Source of the DNA: Nonomuraea glycinis
GTDB taxonomy: Bacteria > Actinomycetota > Actinomycetes > Streptosporangiales > Streptosporangiaceae
Assembly (NCBI RefSeq): GCF_014646515.1
Contig: NZ_BMNK01000032.1
Coordinates: 1-38,551, forward strand
DNA length: 38,551 bases
Direction: 5' to 3'
Each line of letters opens with the position of its first letter. Positions within the stretch are counted from its first letter, which is position 1. Positions 7,579-16,986 of the stretch are shown piece after piece. The notes beneath the pieces were generated by a model. It was not told where the DNA came from and made no database searches. It saw nothing but the letters and a program-made list of their open reading frames with translations. The position numbers were made by a program, and so were the translations under genes.

Positions 7579-7893
7579 TCAATCTTCGAGGCAGAGGAAG
7601 GTGCCCTTCTCGCACGTCTGCTCGGGGGTCGGCTCGGGCTCTTCGCGGGTTTGCTGGTAGGTCGTCGTCTCTGCGGGTTTCTGGTCGTGTTCGATGGCCG
7701 CGGGAATGAAGATGAAGACCAGCACCACCAGTGTGACGACCCCGAGGACGCGGGTGAATGCCACGGTGCCGTCGCTGGGTTCGTGGGCCTCGGGATTCTT
7801 GTAACCGGAGGCCTGCATCAGCCAGTAACCGCGGGGGAACACAGCCATGAACAGGCATATAAGCGCGAACAGGATGGTCAAGAAGGTCCACAT
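7579..7893 (-). CDS. Small two-helix membrane protein, DUF6199-like
   Basis: A 104-residue protein with two membrane segments: about residues 2-20 (LTILFALICLFMAVF) and 46-66 (VLGVVTLVVLVFIFIPAAI). The short loop between them contains SGYKNPEAHEPSDG. That pattern, aromatic then NPEA then EPSD, resembles DUF6199, an uncharacterised family. A charged tail with a CEKGTFLC pair follows. The ATG at 7893 has a G-rich stretch about 6 nt upstream. It lies 45 nt downstream of the secreted-protein gene on the same strand and may be cotranscribed. Confidence 0.7.
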   Translation of the reverse strand: MWTFLTILFALICLFMAVFPRGYWLMQASGYKNPEAHEPSDGTVAFTRVLGVVTLVVLVFIFIPAAIEHDQKPAETTTYQQTREEPEPTPEQTCEKGTFLCLED

Positions 7894-7938
7894 GGAGCCC
7901 CCCGCGGGCTGACGTCGGATAGGAGCTGATTCGGCGAA

Positions 7939-8346
7939 TCAGCAGCTGATTTTCACGTTTCCGGCGGTGGCGCCGCCCGCGCTGTCGGAGTACATCCACA
8001 CACGCCAGGTGTAATTGCTCCCTGCGCAGCCCTTATAGACCGCGGCGCTCTTGCTGTACTTGGGGTTCCAGGTGTCGTTCCCCACGGTCTCCCAGCCGTA
8101 CCACCGCTTGCGCTGAAGTTTGAGCGTGACTTGGCCGGTGCAGCCAGTCGACACGGTGCCCGCGCCGACCACGCTGTTCCCCGTAGCAGTCCTTTTGGGG
8201 GTGCCAGGGAAGAGGACGCACTTCGCGGCGCCGCTGGATTCAATCCGGGTAGAAGCTGCCGCTGCCGGCTGGACTGCCGCGACCAACCCGGCGGTCAGAA
8301 GAGGTATGACCGCCGTGACGGCCAACCGCGCACGAATACTCCGCAT
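7939..8346 (-). CDS. Small secreted protein
   Basis: About 135 residues. A Sec signal peptide (basic MRSIRAR, hydrophobic core, then VQPAAAAS cleavage region near residue 31) leads to a mature domain of about 100 residues. It has four cysteines, including the last residue, and a beta-rich, aromatic-rich sequence (LKLQRKRWYGWETVG). No catalytic motif is visible. The pattern fits small exported actinobacterial proteins of unknown function. A GTG at 8349 directly precedes the chosen ATG; neither has a clear ribosome binding site. The alginate-lyase-like gene lies upstream on the same strand, so a joint transcript is possible. Confidence 0.75.
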   Translation of the reverse strand: MRSIRARLAVTAVIPLLTAGLVAAVQPAAAASTRIESSGAAKCVLFPGTPKRTATGNSVVGAGTVSTGCTGQVTLKLQRKRWYGWETVGNDTWNPKYSKSAAVYKGCAGSNYTWRVWMYSDSAGGATAGNVKISC

Positions 8347-8472
8347 CACAGAACCATTCTTTACAAGCGAGGACGATAAGGAGCCCTGAATCAGAGGACC
8401 CCCAGGACGAGAGGGACTTTAGTGACGACCGGTATATCCTCGGTATGCTGAGCCTGTACCACGGCCGAGTAG

Positions 8473-9783
8473 TCAGAAGTACGGTGTCCAGCCGGAACTG
8501 ATCGCGCTGGCCGGGCCGAACTGGTTGCCGCCCTTGCCGTTCCAGACGGTCAGCGTTCCAGTGGCGGCGGAGAAGAGGTCGCCCACGCCGTCGGCATTGA
8601 AGTCCGGGGTGGCCGATGCGCTTGTCCCGGCGCCGTGGGGGTTCTGCGCGTGGGTGAGGGTCTCCCAGCCCAGGAAGTGTGACACCCCGGCGGGGCGGTT
8701 CTGTTCGACCCATCGCTCGGCGTCGGGAATGTCGTATCCGAGACGATGGTGCAGCGCGTTGTAGCCGACCTCGAAGTGGTCCCCCAGGCCCTTGGTGACC
8801 TTTCCGCCGCACAGCCAGGACGGCACCGTCCCGCCCAGCTCCAGGCGCGCGTGGAGGTCCATCGCGGATCGCAGCCGGTGCTTGGCCGTGGCGTACAGGT
8901 CCACGCCCTGGTGGCGGGCCGTCTCCGCGACGTGGGAGATGGCCGCGAGGCCCCATCCGGTGTGCCAGAGGTCACGGCAGGTCTCCTGGGTCAGCCCGTC
9001 CACGAACGTGGTCTGGCCCTTCCAGTAGTCGATGATCTCTGCTTTGGTGTCGTGCTTGCTGTTCGGCGGCGCCTTGGGGTACGAACCGTCCGTCTTGAGG
9101 TAGACGTAGGCGGGCAGCCTGCCGCGCCAGGTCGTGATCGCCCGATCGAAGGAGGCACGGTCGTCCAGGTGCACGGCGATGCCGATCGCGGCATCCGTCA
9201 TGATCAGTTCCCAGTTGCCGTTGTTGTCAGGCCTTCCGGCGATCACGGTCGGGAGGTACACGGTGCGCAGCTTGCCGGCGAACCGGCCGGCCTGGGTCCA
9301 CCCGGTGTAGGTGTGCTTGATGAGCTCGGCGGCGCGGGAGAAGTTGGCGCCCGCCCAGCCGGTCTGCAGCGGCGCGTTGTCCCCGGTGTGTTTGGTGATC
9401 ACGGCTGACCAGGCGTCCATGATCTGGATTGCCTTCTGGGCGTAGCGGGAGTCCTTGGTGAGGTACCACCGCAGGGCGTGCGTGTAGGCCGCCATGGCGT
9501 CCTCGCGTTCGTCGGAGCAGCCGTTGTCGGGTTTCGACGACGGGCCGCAATTCACCTCGGCGCGGGGGTGGGCCGTATAGGACAGCTGGGCGAAGCGATG
9601 GAGTTGCAGGGCGTTCCAGGCGGACTTCCACGGCTCGTTGCCGAGGTTGGCCCTGACGAAGTCGAGCTGCGCCCGGCTGACCAGGACTCCGGGATGGTTG
9701 AACACGGCCGCCTGCGCAGGTTGCGGCATGGATAAGGCAGCGACCACGAGTATGGCGGCGGCAAGAGGGCGGGCGAGACGCAC
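8473..9783 (-). CDS. Secreted alginate-lyase-family protein with one FG-GAP repeat
   Basis: A 436-residue exported protein. A signal peptide covers residues 1-26 (RLARPLAAAILVVAALSMPQ, cleaved near QAA). The alpha/alpha-barrel alginate lyase domain (PF05426 type) spans about 28-385, with GNWELIMTDAAIGIAVHLDD, HTGWGLAAISHVAETARHQG and HFEVGYNALHHRLGY. The C-terminus carries one calcium-type FG-GAP/VCBS motif (DFNADGVGD) and ends soon after, although such repeats usually come in series. It probably acts on an uronic-acid polysaccharide, substrate unproven. The GTG at 9783 is preceded by GGAAGGAAG. An imperfect inverted repeat (GAAA-N7-TTTC, 9801-9815) lies just upstream and could be a repressor site. 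Confidence 0.8.
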   Translation of the reverse strand: MRLARPLAAAILVVAALSMPQPAQAAVFNHPGVLVSRAQLDFVRANLGNEPWKSAWNALQLHRFAQLSYTAHPRAEVNCGPSSKPDNGCSDEREDAMAAYTHALRWYLTKDSRYAQKAIQIMDAWSAVITKHTGDNAPLQTGWAGANFSRAAELIKHTYTGWTQAGRFAGKLRTVYLPTVIAGRPDNNGNWELIMTDAAIGIAVHLDDRASFDRAITTWRGRLPAYVYLKTDGSYPKAPPNSKHDTKAEIIDYWKGQTTFVDGLTQETCRDLWHTGWGLAAISHVAETARHQGVDLYATAKHRLRSAMDLHARLELGGTVPSWLCGGKVTKGLGDHFEVGYNALHHRLGYDIPDAERWVEQNRPAGVSHFLGWETLTHAQNPHGAGTSASATPDFNADGVGDLFSAATGTLTVWNGKGGNQFGPASAISSGWTPYF

Positions 9784-9971
9784 GGGCTTCCTTCCTAGAT
9801 GAAAACGCTCATTTCGCCAGCCGTCGGTTCGGCTGTCAAGGCGTTCGTGCCGTGGCCATAGGCCCGCTATACCCGCGGCATACCGTACCCACGGTTGGAC
9901 CCCATGCGGGGGCGGGATGCCGGCCGGACGGCGACGAGGGCGGGGCAGACCTGCTTGTGTCCCGGACCACG

Positions 9972-10094
9972 TCACCCTGTCTGGGCGGGGGCGTCCAGGT
10001 CTCCGTCCTGATCGGCCGGCGCGAGCGCCAGGCCGGCGTCGACGGCTCCATTCCCCATGTGGATCCCCGAGGGTCGCAGTACGTGAAATCTCAT
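9972..10094 (-). CDS. Candidate 40-residue peptide gene
   Basis: The ATG at 10094 is preceded by GAAGGGG with 6-nt spacing, a strong ribosome binding site, and the frame runs 40 codons to a TGA at 9974-9972. The peptide starts MRFHVLRPSG and turns acidic (DQDGDLD) near its C-terminus. It has no cysteine, signal peptide or membrane segment. About three quarters of third positions are G or C, slightly low for the window. It sits in a 435-nt gap, divergent from the nSTAND-WD40 gene and 188 nt before the lyase gene. No family is recognised; it could be a leader peptide, a small functional peptide or chance. Confidence 0.35.
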   Translation of the reverse strand: MRFHVLRPSGIHMGNGAVDAGLALAPADQDGDLDAPAQTG

Positions 10095-10218
10095 GATTTG
10101 CCCCTTCTTGTGGTGCCGGAGATCTAAGGTCTAAGGCGGCCCAGGGATGTCCGAAATAGCCCTCCGTGGGTTCAGGACAACGCGGCAAGTACTCCGGACA
10201 ACACGAGGTGAGTGAGCA

Positions 10219-13200
10219 TTGGGGCGGCCCGAGCAGCCGGTGGATCCGCTGGCCGGCCCCGTCGAAAGACTCGCCTGGGAATTGCGCCGGCTCAGGGACG
10301 AGGCCGGGCGACCGAGCTACCGCTTACTCGCGCAGCGCGCGCATTTCTCGCGGAGCACCCTCGCCGAGGCGGCCACCGGGACGCGGCTGCCCACCCTTGA
10401 GGCGACACTGGCGTACGCCGTCGCCTGCGGTGGCGATCGCGCCGAATGGGAGCGGAAGTGGCATCTGGTCGCGGCCGACCTCGAACGGTCGCAGCGCCGT
10501 TGCCCTTACCCCGGCCTGCTTCCGCTGGACGTCGACGCCGCCGACCTGTTCTTCGGCCGGGACGACCTTCTCGAGGTCCTGCTGAAGGCCGCGAAGCAGG
10601 GACCGCTGACGGTGGTCCGCGGGGCCACCGGCAGCGGCAAATCCTCGTTGCTGCGGGCCGGGCTGGCCGCGCGGCTGACCGCTGCCGGAACCACTGTCAA
10701 GCTGTTCACTCCGGGTGCGCACCCGCTGTCCCGGTTGCACGCCACCGACGCTGACGGCTCCGACGTGATGATCGTCGACCAGTTCGAGGAGACGTTCACG
10801 CTCTGCGCCGACGAGCGGGAACGCGTCGGCTTCCTCGACGCGCTGAGCGAGCTCGTCAGCGGTCAGGACGGCCCGGCGCTGGTGATCGGGATCCGCACCG
10901 ACTTCTACGAGCGCTGCATGTCGCATCCCGGTCTGGCCGCAGTGCTCCTCGACAGCGTTCACCTGCCGGTCGGACCCATGTCCGAGCAGGAGCTGCGCGC
11001 CATCATCACCGAACCCGCCGCCCGGGCGGGGCTGAGCGTGGACCCGGATCTGGTGGTCACCGTGGTGGCCGAGGCCGCCGAGCAGACGGGGGCACTTCCG
11101 ATGGTCGCGCACGCGCTGCGCGAAACGTGGAGCAGGCAGCAGGGAGACACGCTGGCGCTGGCGGACTACCGGGCCGTGGGCGGCGTGTCCGGCGCGATCG
11201 CGCGAACCGCTGAGCACCTGTACGCCGATCTGGAAGCCGACCAGCGGCAGTTGCTCCGCGCCGTGCTGCTGCGGCTCGTCGCCCTGGGCTCGGGCAGCTC
11301 CGACACCCGCCGCGGTCTTGACTGGGACGAGCTGGCCGGCATCGGACCCGCCGGAGAGCTGGACGCGGTCCTCGACCGGCTCGCCGCCGCCAGGCTCATC
11401 GTCGTGGACCAGGACCTGGTCGACATCGCGCATGAAGCGCTCCTCACCGGCTGGCCCCGGCTGCGGGAATGGCTCACCGCTGACCGTGAGGCCCTTCTGC
11501 GGCACCAGCGGCTCACGTCCGACGCGGCCGAGTGGGACCGCAACGGGCGCGGCGAGGACTACCTGTACCGCGGCACCCGCCTCGCTCTCTGGGACGGCGA
11601 GGCGAGCTTCGTTCCGCTGAACGAGCTGGAGCGGACCTTCCTGGCGGCCTGCCGCGCGAGCGCGGCCGAGCGCGACCGGGCCCGCCGCCGGACCCGTCTC
11701 GCCTTCGGCGGGCTGCCGGTCGCCGCCGTCGCGGTCATCGTGCTGGCCACGCTCGTCCTGGTCCAGGTAGGCAACAGGGCCGTCGAGCGTGACCGTGCCG
11801 CCTCGGTACGGCTGGCCGCCGAAGTGCGCCGCCAGCTCCACCAAGACCCGGAACTGGCGTTGCTGTTGGCCATCGAGGCGTACGAGGTGGAGCCCACTCC
11901 GGAGGCCGACCTCGTGCTCCGCCAGGCCACGGTGGACGCCCGGCTGCGCGGCTCCACCCCGGTGGGCCTGCGCAGGGTCACCGGAACGACGGCCACCCCG
12001 GACGGCCGGAAGATCGCGATCTGGGGCGCCGGGTCGGGCCCGGCGGACCTGGAGATCTGGAGCCTGGACGGTACGGCACCGCGCCGGGCCGACCATGTGC
12101 TTCAGGCGGATCGTACGGACGGCATTCAGAGCGCTGCGTTCAGCGAGGACGGCCGGCGGCTCGTCACCGGAGCCGCCGGAGGAGAACTGGTGCTGTGGGA
12201 CCTGGCGTCAAGCGGTCCGCCCGTGGTGCTGGGGACCGTTGACGGTAGCGTCCACGGCGTCAGCGTCAGCCGGGACGGCAGGGTGGCGAGCGCGCACAAC
12301 GACGGCGTGCGCATCTGGAAGCCGGGACGCGCCGAGCCCGTCAAGCTCAGTGTCCCCGGCCGCGCGGTCAGGAGCGTCGCGTTCAGCCCCAGCGGCCGGC
12401 TGCTCGCCACCGGGGGCAACGGATCGCCGCTGCGACTGTGGGACATGACCCGGGACCGGCCCGTACTGCAGCGCGCGGCCGCGCGCGGCGAGCCGGAGCA
12501 GGTGGCCGTCAGCCCGCGTGGACCATGGGTCGCGACCGTCGAAGACGACGTTCCCCGTGTCTGGGACGCGACGGAGACGCCGGCCGGCGACTGGATCCCG
12601 CAGATCGAGCTGGCCGCCCACGCCCCGAAGCTGAACGGCCTGGTGTTCACCGCGGCCGGGGATCGTATGGCGACCTACGGCGCCGACGGCGTGATCCGTG
12701 TCTGGACGACGGGCAGCGACGCCGACCCACTGGTGTTGCGCAGCCCGAAGGGGAATCCGCGCGGGGCGGCGTTCACCCCGGACGGGAGGTCACTGGTCAG
12801 CGTCGATGCGGACGGCTCCCTGCGGACGTGGGACGTCACGGCGGGCGACCCGGCACCGAGCGAGGGCAGGCCCCTGACGCTCAGCGCTGACACGAGCACG
12901 GTGGCGGTCAGCGCGGGGCAGGATTCACTCCTCAGCCCGCGGGACGTCCGCGTCAAGATATGGCGCGGCACGACCCCGGCCGAGGTGCACGGCCCGCGTG
13001 ATGCCGGCTACCTGGTCGCGCTGAGCCCTGACGGCCGGCGGATGGCGGGCGTCGGCCGGGCCGGGACCCTGAGCCTGTGGAGCCTCACCACCGCCGGCGC
13101 GCCGGTCACCACACCCGCGCCCTTCCGCGGCCTCCCGAGCGCCCTGGTGTTCAGCGCCGACGGGAAGCGGATCGTGGCGGGCGCCTTCGACACCGAACCG

Positions 13201-13884
13201 CAGGTGTGGCAGGTCTCCCCGTCCGGCGGGCTGACAGCGCTCACCGGCTGGCAGAGCCGGCCCACCGGCCGCGCCGACGGCGACGTGGCACTCAGCGCGG
13301 ACGGCATGAAGCTGGCCGACGCCCGTGACGACCACACCGTCGTCGTCTGGGACCTGACCGGCAAGAGCGAGCCGAAGATTCTTCGCGGCCATGTGGAGGA
13401 CATCACGGGCCTCGCCTTCAGCCCGGACGGGCTGCGACTGGCCGCCGCGGCCGCGGACGGCGCCATCCGGCTCTGGGACACCGGCGGCCGGGGCGAGCCC
13501 GCGAACGTGCTGTACGGCGCCGAGAGCACCGTCCGCAGAGTGAGGTTCAGCCCTGACGGCGCCTGGCTGGTCACCAATGAACCCGCGGGCCACCTGCGGC
13601 TCTGGCGGGCGGCAGGCGGCGGCGAACCGCTGGAGTTGACCGGCTGGGGCGCGACCGGTGGTCTCGCGGCGTTCAGTCCCGACGGTACGCGGATCGTCAG
13701 GGGGTTGAGCCCGCAGATCTTCCTCGGTCGCTCGCTGGTGACCGGCCTGGGCGGCAGCCTCGTCCGGGGCCGCGCCTGCGAGGTGTGCGGCCCGGCCGAA
13801 ACGGTGCTCGAACTGGCCAGATCGCGCCGTACCCGTGAGCTGACCGCGGAAGAACGCCGCAGCCATCTCGGCCCGAACTCCTGA
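10219..13884 (+). CDS. HTH-nSTAND ATPase with WD40 propellers
   Basis: A 1221-residue signalling NTPase. Residues 10-75 form an XRE-like helix-turn-helix (SYRLLAQRAHFSRSTLAEAA). The nSTAND/NACHT-like ATPase begins with CPYPGLLPLD and a DLFFGRD entry motif, then Walker A GATGSGKSS (135-143) and Walker B VMIVDQFEE (183-191). One membrane segment lies near 494-517, and about 13 WD40 blades from about 560 to 1180 (LVLWDL, LRLWDM, IRLWDT and others) make probably two seven-bladed propellers. Such proteins sense a ligand through the propellers and oligomerise on ATP binding; an output other than DNA binding is not visible. The TTG at 10219 follows GAGGTG (10205-10210). It is tail to tail with the AfsR-type gene. 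It could be regulatory or defensive. Confidence 0.88.
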   Translation: MGRPEQPVDPLAGPVERLAWELRRLRDEAGRPSYRLLAQRAHFSRSTLAEAATGTRLPTLEATLAYAVACGGDRAEWERKWHLVAADLERSQRRCPYPGLLPLDVDAADLFFGRDDLLEVLLKAAKQGPLTVVRGATGSGKSSLLRAGLAARLTAAGTTVKLFTPGAHPLSRLHATDADGSDVMIVDQFEETFTLCADERERVGFLDALSELVSGQDGPALVIGIRTDFYERCMSHPGLAAVLLDSVHLPVGPMSEQELRAIITEPAARAGLSVDPDLVVTVVAEAAEQTGALPMVAHALRETWSRQQGDTLALADYRAVGGVSGAIARTAEHLYADLEADQRQLLRAVLLRLVALGSGSSDTRRGLDWDELAGIGPAGELDAVLDRLAAARLIVVDQDLVDIAHEALLTGWPRLREWLTADREALLRHQRLTSDAAEWDRNGRGEDYLYRGTRLALWDGEASFVPLNELERTFLAACRASAAERDRARRRTRLAFGGLPVAAVAVIVLATLVLVQVGNRAVERDRAASVRLAAEVRRQLHQDPELALLLAIEAYEVEPTPEADLVLRQATVDARLRGSTPVGLRRVTGTTATPDGRKIAIWGAGSGPADLEIWSLDGTAPRRADHVLQADRTDGIQSAAFSEDGRRLVTGAAGGELVLWDLASSGPPVVLGTVDGSVHGVSVSRDGRVASAHNDGVRIWKPGRAEPVKLSVPGRAVRSVAFSPSGRLLATGGNGSPLRLWDMTRDRPVLQRAAARGEPEQVAVSPRGPWVATVEDDVPRVWDATETPAGDWIPQIELAAHAPKLNGLVFTAAGDRMATYGADGVIRVWTTGSDADPLVLRSPKGNPRGAAFTPDGRSLVSVDADGSLRTWDVTAGDPAPSEGRPLTLSADTSTVAVSAGQDSLLSPRDVRVKIWRGTTPAEVHGPRDAGYLVALSPDGRRMAGVGRAGTLSLWSLTTAGAPVTTPAPFRGLPSALVFSADGKRIVAGAFDTEPQVWQVSPSGGLTALTGWQSRPTGRADGDVALSADGMKLADARDDHTVVVWDLTGKSEPKILRGHVEDITGLAFSPDGLRLAAAAADGAIRLWDTGGRGEPANVLYGAESTVRRVRFSPDGAWLVTNEPAGHLRLWRAAGGGEPLELTGWGATGGLAAFSPDGTRIVRGLSPQIFLGRSLVTGLGGSLVRGRACEVCGPAETVLELARSRRTRELTAEERRSHLGPNS

Positions 13885-13916
13885 TTCTGTCCAGGCCGCT
13901 CTCCCGGAGGGTCTGA

Positions 13917-16757
13917 TCAACGCGCTCCCGCGCTCAAGTGCTTGACGGGGTCGGGAGGTTGCGGGAGGTCCAGGGCGAGCAGGACCTCCAGCTCCTCCTC
14001 GGTGAGGAGATGGACGTCACGCAGAATCCGAGCGGACTGGTGCCAGCACTGCCGTGCCTCGTCCTGCCGGCCAAGATCGTGCAGGGCGTCGCCGAGCCCC
14101 CACAGGGTAACGGCCTCCAGCGCGCGGGCACCGGCCTTGTGGTGGAGGAAGGCCGACCTCCGGTATTCGGCCTCGGCCTCATCGAGCCTGCCGGCGCGTC
14201 GGTAGGCATCGGCCAGCGTGTCGGTCGCCGTTGCCTCGCCGAGGGGATTGTCGAACTCCGCCCAGATCTCCAGGCTCTGCCGGCTCGCGTCGATCGCGTC
14301 GTCCAGCCGGCCCATTCTGATCAGCACCGCGGCCCGGCCGTTGAGGATCATCGCTTGGTAGGCGCGCAGGCCGCCGGCTGTCGCTGTCGCTGTCGCCTCG
14401 TCCTGGGTGGCGAGCGCGTCGTCGAAGCGCCCCAGTTTGCCGTAGGTCGTGCCGAGGTTGTGGAGGGTGCCCGCCTTACGTTGGGGCAGACCTGCGCGAT
14501 CCCAGCACACGAGGGCACGCTCGAACTGCTCGACCGCGGGCTCCAAGCGGCCCTGGTTCTTGTGGATGCTGCCCAGTTGGTTGTGCCCGCGGGCTTGACC
14601 CGCCCAGTCACCGGCGTGGACGGCCACCTGCAGGGCTTGGTGATGGATCTCGGCCAGATCGGTGAGCCAGCCTCTGTGGCTGAAGGGTCTGTTGAGACTG
14701 GCGGCGAGGCCTTCCACGGTGCCGGGATCGTCGGTGCGGGTGGTGGCCTGCCGGGCGACGGCGATGAGATTGTCGCGCTCCAGCTCGATCCAGTCGATCG
14801 CCTCCTGCGGTGTGTCCAGGCGAAGGCCCGGCTGGGAGGCGCGGAGATTTCTGACGATGGGGGAGATGGGATCGAGCAGAAGGCTGGCCGTCCTGGCTGT
14901 GGCGAGGTAATGGTGCAACGCGCGGCGGGTCGCGGCCACCCGATCGCTCTCCTGGACGATGTCGCCGGCTTGTTCGTGGGCGTAAAGGCGGACGAGGTCG
15001 TGCATCCGGTAGCGGCCCGGCCCCGCCGGTTCGAGCAGCCGGGCGTCCAGGAGGCGGTCCAGCGTGGCCTCCACCATGCGCTCGGGCCGGTCGGCGAGAG
15101 CGGCGGTGGCCGCCGGGGTGTGGGTGGGCGTGTCGAGGAGGCCGAGCAGGGCGAACAGGTGGGCGGCGTCCTGGCCGGAGGGCTCCTCCTTGAGGTGATG
15201 GAGGCTGACGGCGATGCCGGCGCGGACGGCCAGGTCGGCGTACTCCAGCGTGTCCAGGCGGCGGGTGGCGTCGGCGAGCCGGTCGGCGAGATAGGACAGC
15301 GTCCAGTCGGGGCGGGCGGCCAGACGTGCCGCCGCGATGCGAAGGGCAAGGGGCAGGCCCCCGCAGAGCCGGACGATCCGCCCGGCGGCCTCCGGCTCGG
15401 CGTGGACCCGGCCGGGACCGGAGATCCGGGCCAGCAGCGCGGTGGAGTCGGATGGATCGAGCCCGGGCAGGTTCAGCTGGCTCGCCCCGTCGAGCGAGGT
15501 GAGAACCTGCCGGCTGGTGATGACGACCGCGCACCCCGATCCGGCGGGAATGAGCGGGCGGACCTGGCGGGTGTCGAGGGCGTTGTCGAGGATGATCAGC
15601 ACGTTCCGCGCCGAGGTGAGGGATCGGTAGCGGGCCGCGGCCTCGTCGACTGCAGACGGTACGGCGGAGCCGTCCAGCCCGAGTGAGCGCAGAAGCCGGC
15701 CGAGCGCCTCGAGCGGTGACAGGGGCCGGAGCCCGTCGGTGGCGCCGTGCAGGTCGATGTAGAGAACGCCGTCGGCATAGCGGTCGGCGACGGCGTGCGC
15801 CAGGTGTACGGCCAGCGCGGACTTGCCGATCCCGCCGGGACCGCCGATGGCGACGATCGCCGGTGTGCCGGCCTCCCGGCCGGTGAGCGCCTTGTCGAGC
15901 CAGGCCAGCTCGACATCGCGGGCGGTGAAGGCGCGGGTATCGGCGGGCAACTCGGCCGGGGCGACGGCGTCGCCGAGCGTGGCATCCTGCGCCGGAGCGG
16001 TCAGATCCAGGACGGGATCGCGAGCGAGGATCGCCTGCTGGAGTCGGCGCAGCTCGGCACCCGGCTCGATGCCGAGCTCCTGGATCATGACGCGGCGAGC
16101 GTCCTGGTAGACCCCGAGCGCTTCCGATGACCGTCCAGCGCGATACAGCGCCAGCATCAGCTGCGCATGCGGCCTCTCCCGCAGCGAGTGCGCCTCGATG
16201 TGGACGGTCAGATCCGCGATCACCGTGTGGTGATGGCCCGCCGCCATCCGCAGCTCGACGTGATCTTCCAGAGCGGTGAGACGTTCCTCCGCCAGGCGGG
16301 TGGCCTCGATCTGGGCCCACTCCGGCGACAAGCCCGCCAGCGCCTCTCCCCGCCACAAGGCCAGAGCCTGCCGAAATAACCTGTCAGCCGTAACGATCTC
16401 TCCCCTGGCCCGGCCGCCCCGCGCTTCGCGCACCAGCCGCATGAACAGGTGAGCGTCGACGTGATCAGGTGGCACGTCCAGGCAGTAGCCACCTGGGGCA
16501 GTCACGATGACCTCATCGAGCGCCCGGGGCGCGAGGAACTCGCGAAGCTTCGACACCACGATGTGGAGCTGCTTCGGCGCTGTCGCCGCCCGGCTCTCTC
16601 CCCACACATCGGTGAGGAGCTGGTCAGTGGTGACCACCCGGCCGGCGCTCAAGGCCAGCCGGGTCAGCAGGCCGATCCGTCGGTTGCCGGTCAGTGGCAG
16701 CACGTCGCCGCCTGCCGTCAGCTCCCACGGACCCAAGATCTTGATCCTCAGTCCCAT
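13917..16757 (-). CDS. AfsR/SARP-family regulator with NB-ARC and TPR
   Basis: A 946-residue transcription regulator. It has an OmpR-like winged helix (1-95, starting LRIKILGPWEL), a bacterial transcriptional activation domain (about 100-245, DAHLFMRLVREARGG onwards), and an NB-ARC ATPase (about 285-600) with Walker A GGPGGIGKSA near 303 and the MHD-type RYRMHDLVRLYAHE near 585. TPR repeats fill about 680-925 (GQARGHNQLGSIHKNQGRLE and similar). Known relatives activate antibiotic or development genes. The ATG at 16757 has GGAGGG 7 nt upstream; an in-frame ATG at 16799 has no such site. No biosynthetic cluster is adjacent, so its targets are unknown. Only 32 bp separate its stop from that of the nSTAND gene. 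Confidence 0.9.
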   Translation of the reverse strand: MGLRIKILGPWELTAGGDVLPLTGNRRIGLLTRLALSAGRVVTTDQLLTDVWGESRAATAPKQLHIVVSKLREFLAPRALDEVIVTAPGGYCLDVPPDHVDAHLFMRLVREARGGRARGEIVTADRLFRQALALWRGEALAGLSPEWAQIEATRLAEERLTALEDHVELRMAAGHHHTVIADLTVHIEAHSLRERPHAQLMLALYRAGRSSEALGVYQDARRVMIQELGIEPGAELRRLQQAILARDPVLDLTAPAQDATLGDAVAPAELPADTRAFTARDVELAWLDKALTGREAGTPAIVAIGGPGGIGKSALAVHLAHAVADRYADGVLYIDLHGATDGLRPLSPLEALGRLLRSLGLDGSAVPSAVDEAAARYRSLTSARNVLIILDNALDTRQVRPLIPAGSGCAVVITSRQVLTSLDGASQLNLPGLDPSDSTALLARISGPGRVHAEPEAAGRIVRLCGGLPLALRIAAARLAARPDWTLSYLADRLADATRRLDTLEYADLAVRAGIAVSLHHLKEEPSGQDAAHLFALLGLLDTPTHTPAATAALADRPERMVEATLDRLLDARLLEPAGPGRYRMHDLVRLYAHEQAGDIVQESDRVAATRRALHHYLATARTASLLLDPISPIVRNLRASQPGLRLDTPQEAIDWIELERDNLIAVARQATTRTDDPGTVEGLAASLNRPFSHRGWLTDLAEIHHQALQVAVHAGDWAGQARGHNQLGSIHKNQGRLEPAVEQFERALVCWDRAGLPQRKAGTLHNLGTTYGKLGRFDDALATQDEATATATAGGLRAYQAMILNGRAAVLIRMGRLDDAIDASRQSLEIWAEFDNPLGEATATDTLADAYRRAGRLDEAEAEYRRSAFLHHKAGARALEAVTLWGLGDALHDLGRQDEARQCWHQSARILRDVHLLTEEELEVLLALDLPQPPDPVKHLSAGAR

Positions 16758-16986
16758 CGCACAACCCTCCGCAGGCAGGACCAGCGTCTTATCGGTCATG
16801 ACCGTTACCTGGTGGAGGGCCTCCTCCGCGATCTTCTGAGTGGCAGGTGACGAACATACCGGAACACACCGCGGGCTGACACGCTGTCGCCGTGTCGTTG
16901 ACTCTGCGCTGTGCCGTGCTCATCCTGGTCGCTTCCTTCCAGGCGCCAGGTGCGCGAGCCGGGGGCGAAGCCCAGCGCGCCGTACG

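Noticed and set aside
9801..9815. LacI-type operator upstream of the alginate-lyase-like gene
   Set aside because: Only GAAA/TTTC outer arms match; the inner positions do not pair and the central CG context is imperfect, so it is kept only as a weak note.
9972..10094. Lanthipeptide or other cysteine-based RiPP precursor
   Set aside because: The 40-residue peptide has no cysteine and almost no Ser/Thr, and no modification enzyme is encoded nearby.
10324..12096. Long minus-strand open frame opposite the nSTAND-WD40 gene
   Set aside because: High-GC shadow frame; the plus strand encodes Walker motifs and WD40 blades across the same bases.
13938..15686. Long plus-strand open frame opposite the AfsR-type gene
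   Set aside because: It mirrors codon bias of the true minus-strand gene, has no domain pattern, and the minus strand carries winged-helix, BTAD, NB-ARC and TPR signatures throughout.
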